From positions 1,488,480,620 through 1,488,544,619 of the forward strand of contig NC_056745.1 in the NCBI RefSeq assembly GCF_019279795.1: a stretch of DNA of 64,000 bases, given 5' to 3'. Shown here piece by piece: positions 21,159 to 30,930 of the stretch. A model generated the notes under the pieces. It ran no database searches. It saw nothing but the letters and a program-made list of their open reading frames with translations, and was not told where the DNA came from. Within the stretch, counting starts at the first letter, position 1. Each line of letters starts with the position of its first letter. Both the position numbers and the translations under genes were made by a program. The DNA is from Protopterus annectens (lineage: Eukaryota; Chordata; Ceratodontiformes; Protopteridae).

Positions 21159-23400
21159 TCAAAATTGGTCATTAAGACCAGGTGAAAACAAAGCTCCAAG
21201 TTTTATAATCCATTTTCTCTCCTTGGAGCTAAGTAATTCATGCCAATAATGTTTGTCTTTACATCTGCCCTTAATGCAGTCAATAATCCCAAATTTAAAA
21301 GAAGCTGATATATGTTTTAAACTATGTTTGTATAATGCATTGCTGATGCGTTTATTTTTAATATCACTCAGATGTTCACAAATTCTGAAACGAAAAGCCC
21401 TACAGGTCTGTCCAACATAGAATGCAGAACAAGTGCAGGTCACCAAATAGATGACCCACTCAGTGTTACAATTAGCCCAAAATTTAATATCAAAGACCTC
21501 AGAGGTATTTCTACTACTGAATTCCCTAGCATGTGAAACACGAGTGCAAAATGAACAATGTCCACATGGAATGCACCCAATAATGGGTTTACCTGTAAGG
21601 GACAGCTGGGTGGAAGTAAAAGAATCAAGACCACCCCTCTTGTAGTGACTAAATTTGGAACCAACAGTCTGTCCCCTTCTGAATGAAAAAGAACATCTGT
21701 CTTGAAGAAAAGAGTTCAATTTCTGATCAGCTTTAAGCACATTCCAATGTCTGTATATAATATCCTTAAAGCCCTGTGTATTACGTCCATAGGTGGTCAC
21801 CAGACGTAGGGGCTGTGAACTCAAGTTCTTATCCTTGTCTCTATATGTTAATAAATCATCTCTGTTTATATTAGAAGCCCACCGTTTGGCTACATTCACA
21901 GTACCTGGACGATAACCTCTCTTGATAAATCTATGGGTCAGGTCATCCCGGACCTCAAAAAAGGACTGTTGGCTAGAACAAATTCTTCTGGCTCTTAGAA
22001 ACTGAGATTTGGGTATATTCTGGATGATATGTTGTGGGTGGAAGCTGGTGTCATGTAATAAAGAATTAAATTCCGGAAATTTCCTGAACATCCTAGTGGA
22101 CAAAGTATTGTCCTCATTTCTGGTGATTTCCACATCCAGAAATACTATCCTAGATGTATGACAGATCAACTTGAATTCAATCCCCCATATATTATTATTG
22201 AGGTATTCAAGAAAATCCGTGAGATAATATTCATCAGCTTTCCACACCAACCAACAATCATCCAGATAGCGACGCCAAATGTCCATCTCACACATATAGA
22301 TGTTGTCATTGTGATCATAAATCATGATTTCCTCAATGTATGCCATAAAAAGATCTGCATATATGGGTGCAAAAGACGCACCCATAGCAGTACCTTTAGT
22401 TTGCCAGAAACATTGATTTTGATAGTAAAAAACATTACTAGTCAAAACATATTCTGTAAGACATACTAAAAATGTATTAAATCCAGGTTGATATAGACCT
22501 GATCTAGCCAACCAATAGTCCAATGCTTGTAAGCCTGCCCAGTGTGGAATATTAGTATAAAGAGAGGTGATGTCCAAGGTACACAATAGCCATTGTGGTT
22601 CAAGTTGGGTATTATTAATGATGTCCAAAAATTGGGTGGTGTCTTGAATTCTAGCTCTAATAAATCCCAGTAATGGTTTTAAATACTGGGTTAAATATTC
22701 AGATAATGGTTCGGTAAGAGACCCATGTCCAGAGACAATGGGTCGGCCTGGTGGATTCCTAGCATGTTAATGTATCTTAGGTAACAAGTAGAGGTATTGT
22801 TTCTTGGGTGATGAGACCATTAGTTATTCTTTTGTAAACTGTGTAATAATGCCCTCCTCCACCGCCTCAGTCAAAAACTGACCAATTTTGCGCTGAAAAT
22901 GAGGAGAAGGATCCAAAGGCATCTGCATATAATATTCCTTGTCACCCAGTTGCCTCATAGCCTCATTGTCATAAACGACCTTATCCAATACCACCACCGC
23001 TCCACCTTTATCAGCTTGAATAATAACCAGATTTTTATTATTAACAAGCTCATCCAAACTCTGTATTTCTTCGGTAGACAGATTGTTGTGGGCAATGGGA
23101 AAATCCCTAAGATGACAATGTATGTCCTGCAGGACATTTTTCTGAAAAAACCCCACTAGGTGTGTCATCGGTGGATTAAATGTGGATTTTTTGAACTTGA
23201 AATCATGAGATATATCACAATCATTATTATCAAAAAACAATTTCAAATTCAGTGTTCGACAAAAATTTACCACATCCTGAGCCAAAGATTGTTCAGAGAC
23301 AAAGAATCCAGGGACAAAATTAAGCCCTTTATTCAGTAGCTTAAGTTGTGCATTGGTTAGTTCAACAGAGGAAATATTATGAACATTGAAATTAGTGTTG
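21159..23400 (-). pseudogene. Penelope-like RT with GIY-YIG endonuclease, two stops
   Basis: One frame runs from about 23400 to 21159, broken only by TAA codons at 22824-22826 and 22767-22769. The second follows LPKIH and precedes HARNPPGRPIVSG. In the last 489 codons, motif A is LCTLDITSLYTNIPH (16-30), motif B is GTAMGASFAPIYADLF (79-94), and the catalytic YLDD is at 121-124. A CIPCGHCSFC cysteine cluster leads to the GIY-YIG domain (from residue 391, VIYLVTC and FYVGQTCR), ending FSPGLNDQF. The enzyme would nick DNA and prime reverse transcription. The N-terminal part contains NVHNISSVELTNAQLKLL. Apart from the stops all catalytic blocks are present. Confidence 0.9.
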
Positions 23401-23547
23401 TGTCATGATTTTCAAAAGTGCCTCCAGACTCTGTTTCGATGTTTCTTTTCTTGTGCTTCCGCCCCCTCGTCTGTATCTAAATTGGGAGGGTGTAACGAGT
23501 TATCCCTTTTAGCTTTGGGTAATCCCTCCCTAGAATATTCATCAAGT
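23400..23547 (-). pseudogene. Penelope-like N-terminal linker, frameshifted
   Basis: The minus strand reads ELDEYSREGLPKAKRDNSL and EAQEKKHRNRVWRHF, then two TGA stops in the frame that leads on to NVHNISS. The neighbouring frame reads ESGGTFENHDTT without a stop, so a single indel here probably separates the repeat domain from RT. Confidence 0.6.
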
Positions 23548-24338
23548 TCACCTTCTGTATTGGAGGAAGTATCCTCACACTGATACTCTTCACCTTCTGT
23601 ATTGGAGGAAGTATCCTCACACTGATACTCTTCACCTTCTGTATTGGAGGAAGTATCTCACACTGATACTCTTCACCTTCTGTATTGGAGGAAGTATCCT
23701 CACACTGATACTCTTCACCTTCTGTATTGGAGGAAGTATCCTCACACTGATACTCTTCACCTTCTGTATTGGAGGAAGTATCCTCACACTGATACTCTTC
23801 ACCTTCTGTATTGGAGGAAGTATCCTCACACTGATACTCTTCACCTTCTGTATTGGAGGAAGTATCCTCACACTGATACTCTTCACCTTCTGTATTGGAG
23901 GAAGTATCCTCACACTGATACTCTTCACCTTCTGTATTGGAGGAAGTATCCTCACACTGATACTCTTCACCTTCTGTATTGGAGGAAGTATCCTCACACT
24001 GATACTCTTCACCTTCTGTATTGGAGGAAGTATCCTCACACTGATACTCTTCACCTTCTGTATTGGAGGAAGTATCCTCACACTGATACTCTTCACCTTC
24101 TGTATTGGAGGAAGTATCCTCACACTGATACTCTTCACCTTCTGTATTGGAGGAAGTATCCTCACACTGATACTCTTCACCTTCTGTATTGGAGGAAGTA
24201 TCCTCACACTGATACTCTTCACCTTCTGTATTGGAGGAAGTATCCTCACACTGATACTCTTCACCTTCTGTATTGGAGGAAGTATCCTCACACTGATACT
24301 CTTCACCATCTGTATTGGAGGAAGTATCCTCACACTGA
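23548..24338. repeat. 42-bp coding minisatellite (about 19 units) in the Penelope-like element
   Basis: The unit contains CTTCTGTATTGGAGGAAGTA and TCCTCACACTGATACTCTTC and is almost invariant. Because 42 is 14 codons, frames stay open through the array. On the element's sense strand one frame encodes the acidic 14-mer EEYQCEDTSSNTEG, fitting an N-terminal domain of the polyprotein. One unit at about 23656 lacks a base. Other open frames on both strands are by-products of periodicity. Confidence 0.85.
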
Positions 24339-24339
24339 C

Positions 24340-24515
24340 ACTCTTTCTTTGTATTATTTGTTTTTCACTGAAGAAGGCTCTAAGGAGCCGAAACCGGTTT
24401 GACTGTTTTTATAACATCAGAGGCATAGGGGGATTTGTCCTTCCTATGTGAATAAATAATTATTTTTGTATTTGGCATTTGCCAACACTTGCTGGCTTTA
24501 TTGTTTTTTGCACTT
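24340..24515. repeat. Right inverted terminal repeat of the Penelope-like element
   Basis: Reverse complement of 20916-21093. It is followed by 47 bases (to 24562) that the left end lacks, then the second target duplication. Confidence 0.9.
24366..24403 (+). ncRNA. Hammerhead-like ribozyme motif, right copy
   Basis: Same core as at 21028-21066 in the opposite orientation: CTGAAGA at 24368, stem GGCTC/GAGCC, GAAA, ACCGGT. It points away from the ORF, as expected of an inverted terminal copy. Confidence 0.5.
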
Positions 24516-24562
24516 CTTTTGCTTTGCCGTGCAAGGGTTCCACGGACACCTGCTTTTTGTTT

Positions 24563-25186
24563 GTAAGTGTAGGAACACAGCTGACACTAGGTTACATTGC
24601 TCCTATCCTGGTTGTAAATGTGTGTGTGATACATTGTTGGAAGCTTTGGGTAAGTCTAGGACCACAGCTGACACTAGGTTACCAATGCTCCTATCCTGCT
24701 TGTAAATGTTGGTGTGCTAGAGTGCTGGGAGCTTTGGGTAAGTCTAGGAACACAGCTGACACTAGGTTACCATTGCTCGCATCCTGGTTGTAAATGTTGG
24801 TGTGATACAGTGTTGGAAGCTTTGGGTAATTCCGGGAACACAGCTGACACTAGGTTACCATTGCTCCTATCCTGGTTGTATATGTTGGTGTGATACAGTG
24901 TTGAAATTTTTGGGTAAGTGTAGGAACACAGCTGACACTAGGTAACCATTGCTCCTATCCTGGTTGTAAATGTTGGTGTGATACAGTGCTGGAAGCTTTG
25001 GGTAAGTCTAGAACACAGCTAGCACTAGGTTACCATTGCTCCTATCCTGGTTGAAAATGTTGGTGTGATACAGTGTTGGAAGCTTTGGGTAATTCCATGA
25101 ACACAGCTGACACTAGGTAACCATTGCTCCTATCCTGGTTGTAAATGTTGGTGTGATACAGTGTTGGAAGCTTTGGGTAAGTCTAG
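24563..25186. repeat. 88-bp minisatellite, middle block (about 7 units)
   Basis: Continuation of the LINE-X derived array between the Penelope-like element and DIRS B. The last unit stops at GGTAAGTCTAG, where the DIRS end AAAGTACAG begins. Confidence 0.95.
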
Positions 25187-25400
25187 AAAGTACAGTTTTG
25201 TACCTACCATAAATGTAGATGTCCGATAGATATGCAACTGCAGTCATAACATATGGGTTGTCCTGCTTCAGGCAGCCCTCGGTCGGCCGGATTCCAAAGT
25301 CTGGGTCCAACGTCGGCTGATGTCGCATTTCTCTCCGACGTCAGAGCGGCTGGAGTATATAAGCATCAGCCGACGCCATCTTCTTCAGTGTTTCTTGCCC
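25187..25400. repeat. Left inverted terminal repeat of DIRS B
   Basis: It starts AAAGTACAGTTTTGTACC, whose GTACAGTTTTGTAC core is itself an imperfect palindrome. It contains GGCCGGATTCCAAAGTCTGG and CATCAGCCGACGCCATCTTC, both found inverted in the right repeat. Confidence 0.9.
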
Positions 25401-25596
25401 CAGATGCCAGGTGCCCTCCAAGGAAGGCTAAAATCAAATTTGTGAAACAAAAATAGGTTTCCAGACAAATAAGTAAGCAATAAACAGATACACCATAACA
25501 GATATCCCCAGCTAAGGATAACAGGGAGAGGAGTGGACCCAAGGCATAGAGGGGAAGGAAGGAGGGAAAACCCGACTGCAGTTGCATATCTATCGG

Positions 25597-25680
25597 ACAT
25601 CTACATTTATGGTAGGTACAAAACTGTACTATGTCCTTCAAGAATGCAACTGCAGTCATAACATATGGGTTGAATACCAT
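25597..25680. repeat. Internal complementary region of DIRS B
   Basis: TATGGTAGGTACAAAACTGT complements the left outer end, and ATGTCCTTCAAGAATGCAAC with TGCAGTCATAACATATGGGT complements the right outer end (30746-30787). The two tips are joined head to head, as needed for circle formation. Confidence 0.9.
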
Positions 25681-25706
25681 AGCTTAGCTGGGGGAGGTGG
25701 TATGCT

Positions 25707-26864
25707 CTAGGAAAAGGATGGTGTAGCTAGCAATCCCTGCAGGACTGCTGAAGCAAAGCCTGCTCTGGATATGGAAAATAAAGGGAGGTTGTAGTGTTTG
25801 GAAAATGTATGCACAGAGCTCCATGTAGCAGCTTCTAGAATATCCTTTGTAGGCACCCCTCTTAAGAAAGCTGTGGAGGTGGCTGTAGCTCTGGTAGAGT
25901 GTGGTCTGATATTGGCTGGCACACTCTTTCCATGGAAGGAATAACAATATCTGATGCAATGCCCAATCCATTTTGAAATTGTCTGTTTGGAAATTGCTTT
26001 TCCCTGTACTCCAGGAGCGTAAGCTACAAATAGCTGATCGGTCTTCCTACTGATCTTGGTTCTGTCTAGATAGTAGCGAAGTTGTCTATGTATGTCCAAG
26101 GTATGCAACAGTCTTTCCCCTTTGTTTTCAGGATTGGGGAAGAAAGTAGGCAGGTGAATTGCCTGATTTAGAGAGACCCTAGATACCACTTTTGGCAGAA
26201 AGGAAGGATTGGTTCGTAAGGAGACCCTGTCTCGGTGGAAGATTATGAACGGTGGTATTGCCATTAGTGCCTGTAATTCTGAAACCCTTCTAGCTGAGGT
26301 AATGGCCAGCAGGAAAGCTGTCTTCCAGGACAGAAATTGTAAATCCGCTGAAGCTGCTGGCTCGAAGGGAGGTAGAGTCAATTTTTCTAACACAAAATTG
26401 AGATCCCAAGCTGGTACTGGTGCCTTTCTTGGAGGTTTTATATTCTTGATCCCTCTATGAAATTGCCTTAGCAAAGAATGTGAGAACACAGGTGGGTCAG
26501 TGTTGTATCTAGCTGAGATAGCTGAAGCATGTATTTTTATGGAAGAGTATGAAAGTCCCTTATTTAGCAATTCTGCCAAGTACTCCAGAATGAGTGGAAT
26601 GCTCAGTACTGATGCATCTTGACCCTTGTTGGTATTCCAAATGCTGAAACGTTTCCATTTGGCTGAGTAAGCCCTTCTGGTGGATGGTCTGCGGGCTTCT
26701 GTTAGTATCTGCTGAACTTCCTTGGAGAGAGATAAATTGAGGTTATTTATGTGATCTTCCAAGCTGTTAGCTGTAGAGTCTGGAGGTTGGGATGAGTTGT
26801 CCTGAAGTTGTGTTGAGTCAGCAGTTGAGGCCATTTGGGAAGGGCCCATGGTTTGTTGTGACAT
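25707..26864 (-). CDS. DIRS tyrosine recombinase (ORF3), intact
   Basis: This 385-residue recombinase, counted from MSQQTMGPSQ, would join the circular DIRS intermediate to target DNA. The N-terminal core-binding part has EARRPSTRRAYSAKWKRF (57-74). Catalytic residues are Arg in ITSARRVSELQ (192-193), His322 and Arg325 in RPHSTRATATS, Trp348 in EAATWSS, and the nucleophile Tyr358 in VHTFSKHYNL. The frame overlaps the end of pol by about 118 bases. The same frame stays open upstream to 28577, giving 956 codons with no stop through RT and RNase H. I chose the Met at 26864 because homology with other copies begins shortly after it; an earlier start or frameshift expression is possible. Confidence 0.9.
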   Translation of the reverse strand: MSQQTMGPSQMASTADSTQLQDNSSQPPDSTANSLEDHINNLNLSLSKEVQQILTEARRPSTRRAYSAKWKRFSIWNTNKGQDASVLSIPLILEYLAELLNKGLSYSSIKIHASAISARYNTDPPVFSHSLLRQFHRGIKNIKPPRKAPVPAWDLNFVLEKLTLPPFEPAASADLQFLSWKTAFLLAITSARRVSELQALMAIPPFIIFHRDRVSLRTNPSFLPKVVSRVSLNQAIHLPTFFPNPENKGERLLHTLDIHRQLRYYLDRTKISRKTDQLFVAYAPGVQGKAISKQTISKWIGHCIRYCYSFHGKSVPANIRPHSTRATATSTAFLRGVPTKDILEAATWSSVHTFSKHYNLPLFSISRAGFASAVLQGLLATPSFS

Positions 26865-28900
26865 ATGCTCCGTAGTAGTGGGTACCAGTGTTGTCTCGGC
26901 CAGTTTGGAGCTATTAGGATTCCCTTTGGCTGCTCTGCTTTGATCTTTAGTAACACTGTGGTCATCAGTGGCAGAGGTGGAAATGCATAGATGACTAGGG
27001 AGCTCCAGTTGAATGAGAGAGCATCTACCTTCCATGCTTGTGGATGATTTGTCCTTGAACAGAACTTTTGTAGTTGATGATTGAGCTGGGAGGCAAATAG
27101 GTCTATGTCTGGCCTGCCCCATGCCGAGGTTAGTTGTGCAAAGATGTTTGGATGTAACCTCCATTCGTGTGGGTCTAGGAAATTCCTGCTTAGACTGTCC
27201 GCCAGAACATTGTCTCTGCCTGGAACAAATTGGGACTGTAGCTGTATGTTCAGACTCAGTGATTTTTCCCAAAGATTCATTGTTAGCCTGCAAAGGGGGT
27301 AAGAGTGAGTACCTCCCTGCTTGTTTATGTACCACATCACAGTGGTGTTGTCTGTCCTTATTAGAAGGTGGCCTTGATGAAGTTGATGTCCAAAGGCCTC
27401 GATGGCATGCATTACTGCCAGCACTTCTTTTTGGTTGATATGCAGATGTTCTTCCTTTGGATTCCATTGCCCTTGAATACATCTGCCATCCATGTGCGCC
27501 CCCCATCCATGGTCTGAGGCATCTGTGGTAATGGTCTGTGTTGTCTGAGGTTTTTTGAACGGCATGCCTGTGTTTGACTGACTTGCTGAGGCCCACCATA
27601 GAAATTCCTTTTGAAGACATGGAATGAGTGGGATAATTGCTTCTAGGTTGTTGTTGTGCTGAGACCATAAGCTCTTTAGATACCATTGAAGTTTTCTCAT
27701 GTGTAGTCTTGCTAGTGGGACCAGGAGAATGCAAGATGCCATGAACCCCAGGGCCTGTAGTAATCTCCTTGCAGTCATCTGGGAGAGTTTTGCTAAACTT
27801 TTGAAGTAATGAGTTAACTGCTCTTGCTTGTCTTCTGTCAAGTAGGCCATTTGAGAGGCTGTGTCTAGTTTGGCTCCTAAGAAAGTTATTTGCTGGGATG
27901 GTAGAAGTCTTGACTTTTGAAAGTTGACTGTGTATCCCAAAGCCTGTAGCAATTGTATGACATAATTCAAGTTTTTTGTCAAGGTTAGTTCGTTGTCCGC
28001 TTGTATGAGGCAATCGTCCAGGTAAGGGTAGATTTGAATCCCCTGGAGTCTGCAATGAGCAATTACTGATGCCAGGCATTTTGTGAATACTCTGGGCGCA
28101 GTAGATAAGCCAAAAGGCAATGCTGAGAACTGATAATGCTCTGGCCCTGCAAGAAATCTGAGGTATCTTCTGCAGCTGTGTCTGATAGGGACATGCAAGT
28201 ATGCCTCCTTGAAGTCCAGAGTAATCAGCCAAGACCCCTTGCACAGCATGGGAAGGAGCTGCTGTAAGGTCAGCATTTTGAACTTTGGTACTATGAGAAA
28301 AGTGTTTAAAGCGGACAAGTCCAGTATCGGCCTCCATTGATTTTGTTTTCTTGGAACAAGGAACAGTCTTGAGTAAAACCCCTGACCTTGTTCTTGTTGA
28401 GGCACTTTTTCTATTGCTTTGATCTGAGCCAGCAGAGAAATTTGCTTGATTGCCTCTGCCTTTTGATTTTGTGGAAGGTTTGGCCTGCCTTGTTTTCTTG
28501 GTAAGGTATGAAAATAGAACCTGTAACCATGATCTATAATGTCCAATATCCATTTGTCTTTTATCAGTTTGTGCCAATTTTCTGAGAACAGAGATAACTT
28601 TCCTCCCAAAGGGGCTTGTTCTTGCTCCTTGGTCAGAAAAGTTAGAGTCAAGTCATTGAGATTGTCCCTGAGTGACAGGGGAAACCCCTGTGTCACCTCT
28701 TTGGTTTGTTGGTTGCCATTGGCGTCCCCTGTAGGATCCTCTATATTGCCCTCTGCCACGGGCACGCCTGTTCTTGCCCCTTTGAAATTTTTCAGGATTT
28801 GGGAATGACCATTTTTTAGAAGGCCAGTTCCTGCTGAACCTGGGGGGCTGAACCTGGAGAAAATCTTTGACTGTCTGAACTGACTTGGCTTTTTCTTCAA
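26747..28900 (-). CDS. DIRS pol (ORF2): RT, RNase H and C-terminal domain, intact
   Basis: The 717-codon frame copies DIRS RNA into DNA. RT blocks are GQGFYSRLFLVPRK (172-185), LDFKEAYLHVPI (228-239, motif A), ALPFGLSTAPRVFTK (260-274, motif B) and YLDD (293-296). RNase H runs from about 455 to 575, with acidic residues in TTDASDHGWGAH (D460), NQKEVLAV (E492), IRTDNTTVMW (D517) and VLADSLSR (D567). The C-terminal part (DIDLFASQLN, YAFPPLPLM, IAPNWPRQHWYPLL) may be the methyltransferase-like domain of DIRS. The frame starts 248 bases inside gag; conserved sequence begins at about residue 115, so the first Met at 28900 may not be used. Confidence 0.92.
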   Translation of the reverse strand: MKKKPSQFRQSKIFSRFSPPGSAGTGLLKNGHSQILKNFKGARTGVPVAEGNIEDPTGDANGNQQTKEVTQGFPLSLRDNLNDLTLTFLTKEQEQAPLGGKLSLFSENWHKLIKDKWILDIIDHGYRFYFHTLPRKQGRPNLPQNQKAEAIKQISLLAQIKAIEKVPQQEQGQGFYSRLFLVPRKQNQWRPILDLSALNTFLIVPKFKMLTLQQLLPMLCKGSWLITLDFKEAYLHVPIRHSCRRYLRFLAGPEHYQFSALPFGLSTAPRVFTKCLASVIAHCRLQGIQIYPYLDDCLIQADNELTLTKNLNYVIQLLQALGYTVNFQKSRLLPSQQITFLGAKLDTASQMAYLTEDKQEQLTHYFKSLAKLSQMTARRLLQALGFMASCILLVPLARLHMRKLQWYLKSLWSQHNNNLEAIIPLIPCLQKEFLWWASASQSNTGMPFKKPQTTQTITTDASDHGWGAHMDGRCIQGQWNPKEEHLHINQKEVLAVMHAIEAFGHQLHQGHLLIRTDNTTVMWYINKQGGTHSYPLCRLTMNLWEKSLSLNIQLQSQFVPGRDNVLADSLSRNFLDPHEWRLHPNIFAQLTSAWGRPDIDLFASQLNHQLQKFCSRTNHPQAWKVDALSFNWSSLVIYAFPPLPLMTTVLLKIKAEQPKGILIAPNWPRQHWYPLLRSICHNKPWALPKWPQLLTQHNFRTTHPNLQTLQLTAWKIT

Positions 28901-30489
28901 TGGTCTTTAACACATCTTTAGCATTATCACCAAAAAGTTTGTTCTTTTCCAAGGGAGCATCCAGTAGTTTTGCCTTAACATGATCCGGTAAGGGTTGCTC
29001 TTTTAACCATGCATGTCTACGAATGACCGCTCCTGTCATAGCTGCCCTACATGAAGCTTCCAATGCATCATATCCACACTGCAGAAAATGATTACTAACC
29101 TGCTGAGAGTTATGGACAGCCTCCTGCAAAGACTTCCTATCTAAAGGGTCAGGAGAGTCTAATTTTTTCTGTAAATCATCCAACAGGGAATCCTGGTATT
29201 GAAACATATGAAACAGACAATTGAGAGCTCTCATAGTTAAGGTAGTAGAGGTGTAAACCTTCTTCCCCCATCTCTCTAAGGACCTTGCCTCTCTGTCAGA
29301 AGGCAAAGGATTTTTGGAAGTGGTAGCAGAAATCCCCTTAGGCCCCTGGGAAATAGTTTCTAAGTCTACAGCATGGGCCCTAAAGAAATGAGAATGGGTT
29401 TCAGGGACCCTATAATATCTGTCAGGCTTGACAGGAGCCGGGGGCAGAGAATCAGGGGTAGCACTGGAGTCAGAGTAAAGGTCATCCAACACATCAAGCA
29501 CAGGTGGAACAGCTAAGGGTCTGTGTTGTGGCTTTTTAAGGAAAGTCCGAAGGCGCTTCCCAGAATCAGAAAATTCCTGACCTTGCCACTGGAAATGCTC
29601 CCTCATGGAATGCAGAACTTCCCCAAAAGAAATATCCTCAGGAGGAGAGGCCGAAGGAATGGAGTCCTCTGCATCCGAATCCTCGAAAGTCTGAAAAGGG
29701 GGTTCCTAGGATTCGGAAAGCACAGAGTCTCCAGAATCTTCATCTGAAGAAAGGGGGTCAGGTGGTTCAACCCTGGGCCTCTTATCAGGAGGAGGCTGGG
29801 ATCCTCTCTCAGGATGGGCCTGGGAGCCTCTGATCATTGAAATTAGATCTGCGGCCAAGGACATAATTTGAGCTTCAGGGTTAGGCTGAGGCAAGGTTTT
29901 AGTTGAGTGATGCTTGGCCTGGCTTGCAGGCTTGGCCTGGCTTGCTGCCTTAGCACGTGTGTAGGCCTTGATAGACATAGACATGGGAGGCCTGGCAGCC
30001 CCACGTGCAGGGGTAACCTTATCCACAGCAATGGTCTCGGGCATTTCCTCGGTTGCAGTATCCGGAGGAAAATCAATAATTGGCGTCGGTGTGGCCTCCG
30101 GTGTCGGAGGTATCGGTAGTGGAGTGTCTTCGGTTCCAAGCGGTGGAATAACCGCCTCAGAGGGAACTGGGGCACTCGCGGTAAGTTTTGGCGTGGAGTC
30201 GGAGGAAGTCGCGGGCCGAGGTGGTTGGTCCCGGTCTTTCCGTTTTTTAGAAGTATGTGTAGTCGGTTGTTCCGACGGCATAATGTAAGCAAACTTTTCG
30301 CCAAAAAAGTCTTCAGTGAACTCCGCCCGGCGCCTGAGAGTGCGCTTATTGAAGTGAGTACAGGCAGCACAGGCCGAGACGTCGTGGTCTGGGCCAAGGC
30401 AAGGGAGGCAGTAAGAATGGAAATCCTTATGAGGTATTTGTTTACCACAAGACAAACAATTATTTACTTTTTTCAGTTAATTCTGACAT
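28653..30489 (-). pseudogene. DIRS gag-like ORF1 (element B), one in-frame TAG
   Basis: The likely start is ATG at 30487-30489. A six-A run just after it shifts the frame by one before VNNCLSCGKQIPHKDFHSYC; the open frame then runs from 30455. The N-terminus has a CxxC...H...CxxC...HD...CxxC cluster, followed by a basic stretch (SKKRKDRDQPPRP) and a Pro/Thr-rich part. TAG at 29706-29708 lies after VLSES, and EPPFQTFEDSDAEDS follows in the same frame. The second half holds DRYYRVPETHSHF, RRHAWLKEQPLPDHVKAKLL and VKDFLQVQPPRFSRNW. A role in packaging element RNA is assumed, not shown. Confidence 0.85.
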
Positions 30490-30594
30490 CGGCTGAGGCA
30501 AGAAAAGGTCCCCAACGGGGTACTTAGCTTTTTTGATGTCTTCGGTTTCGAAGAATACAGGAGCTGACCGACCGGCACTTGCGAACTGCTTCTG

Positions 30595-30793
30595 CTTCGG
30601 GCACCGCGCGGCAAGAAAGACTGAAGAAGATGGCGTCGGCTGATGCTTATATACTCCAGCCGCTCTGACGTCGGAGAGAAATGCGACATCAGCCGACGTC
30701 GGACCCAGACTTTGGAATCCGGCCGACCGAGGGCTGCCTGAGGCAGGACAACCCATATGTTATGACTGCAGTTGCATTCTTGAAGGACATCAC
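30595..30793. repeat. Right inverted terminal repeat of DIRS B
   Basis: Reverse complement of the left repeat for about 160 bases (GAAGATGGCGTCGGCTGATG, CCAGACTTTGGAATCCGGCC). The outer tip is TTCTTGAAGGACATCA. Confidence 0.9.
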
Positions 30794-30930
30794 ATCTAGC
30801 ACTAGGTTACCATTGCTCCTATCCTGGTTGAAAATGTTGGTGTGATACAGTGTTGGAACCTTCGGGTAAGTCTAGAACACAGCTAGCACTAGGTAACCAT
30901 TGCTCCTGTGCTGGTTTATAGTGTTGGAGA
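30794..30930. repeat. 88-bp minisatellite, last units
   Basis: About one and a half units (CTAGCACTAGGTTACCATTG and ATGTTGGTGTGATACAGTG). After GCACTAGGTAACCATTGCTC the sequence passes into the non-repeated upstream part of the LINE-X RT. Confidence 0.9.

Larger units (their letters stand above)
20914..24562 (-). mobile_element. Penelope-like element, complete structure
   Basis: A 3.65-kb element inserted in the 88-bp array with a 12-bp target duplication. It has inverted terminal repeats of about 175 bp (20916-21093 and 24340-24515), each carrying a hammerhead-like motif. On the minus strand it encodes an N-terminal repeat region, RT and a C-terminal GIY-YIG nuclease. Few mutations break the ORF, so insertion is fairly recent compared with its surroundings. 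Confidence 0.9.
25187..30793 (-). mobile_element. DIRS retrotransposon B, best-preserved copy
   Basis: A 5.6-kb element inside the 88-bp array. Inverted terminal repeats are at 25187-25400 and 30595-30793, with an internal complementary region at 25597-25680. The three minus-strand ORFs lie in three different frames and overlap: gag 30489-28653, pol 28900-26747, recombinase 26864-25707. Pol and recombinase are uninterrupted; gag has one TAG and one single-base shift. No target duplication is seen: the flanks end GTCTAG and resume CTAGCACTAGG. Confidence 0.93.

Noticed and set aside
23632-24402. Long open frames of 233 and 252 codons across the 42-bp repeat (one on each strand)
   Set aside because: They arise because the unit is 14 codons without stops in several frames. 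Only the acidic sense frame fits the Penelope protein.
18258-25186. CRISPR array
   Set aside because: The units are contiguous 88-mers with no unique spacers, in a vertebrate genome, and they encode RT motif A.
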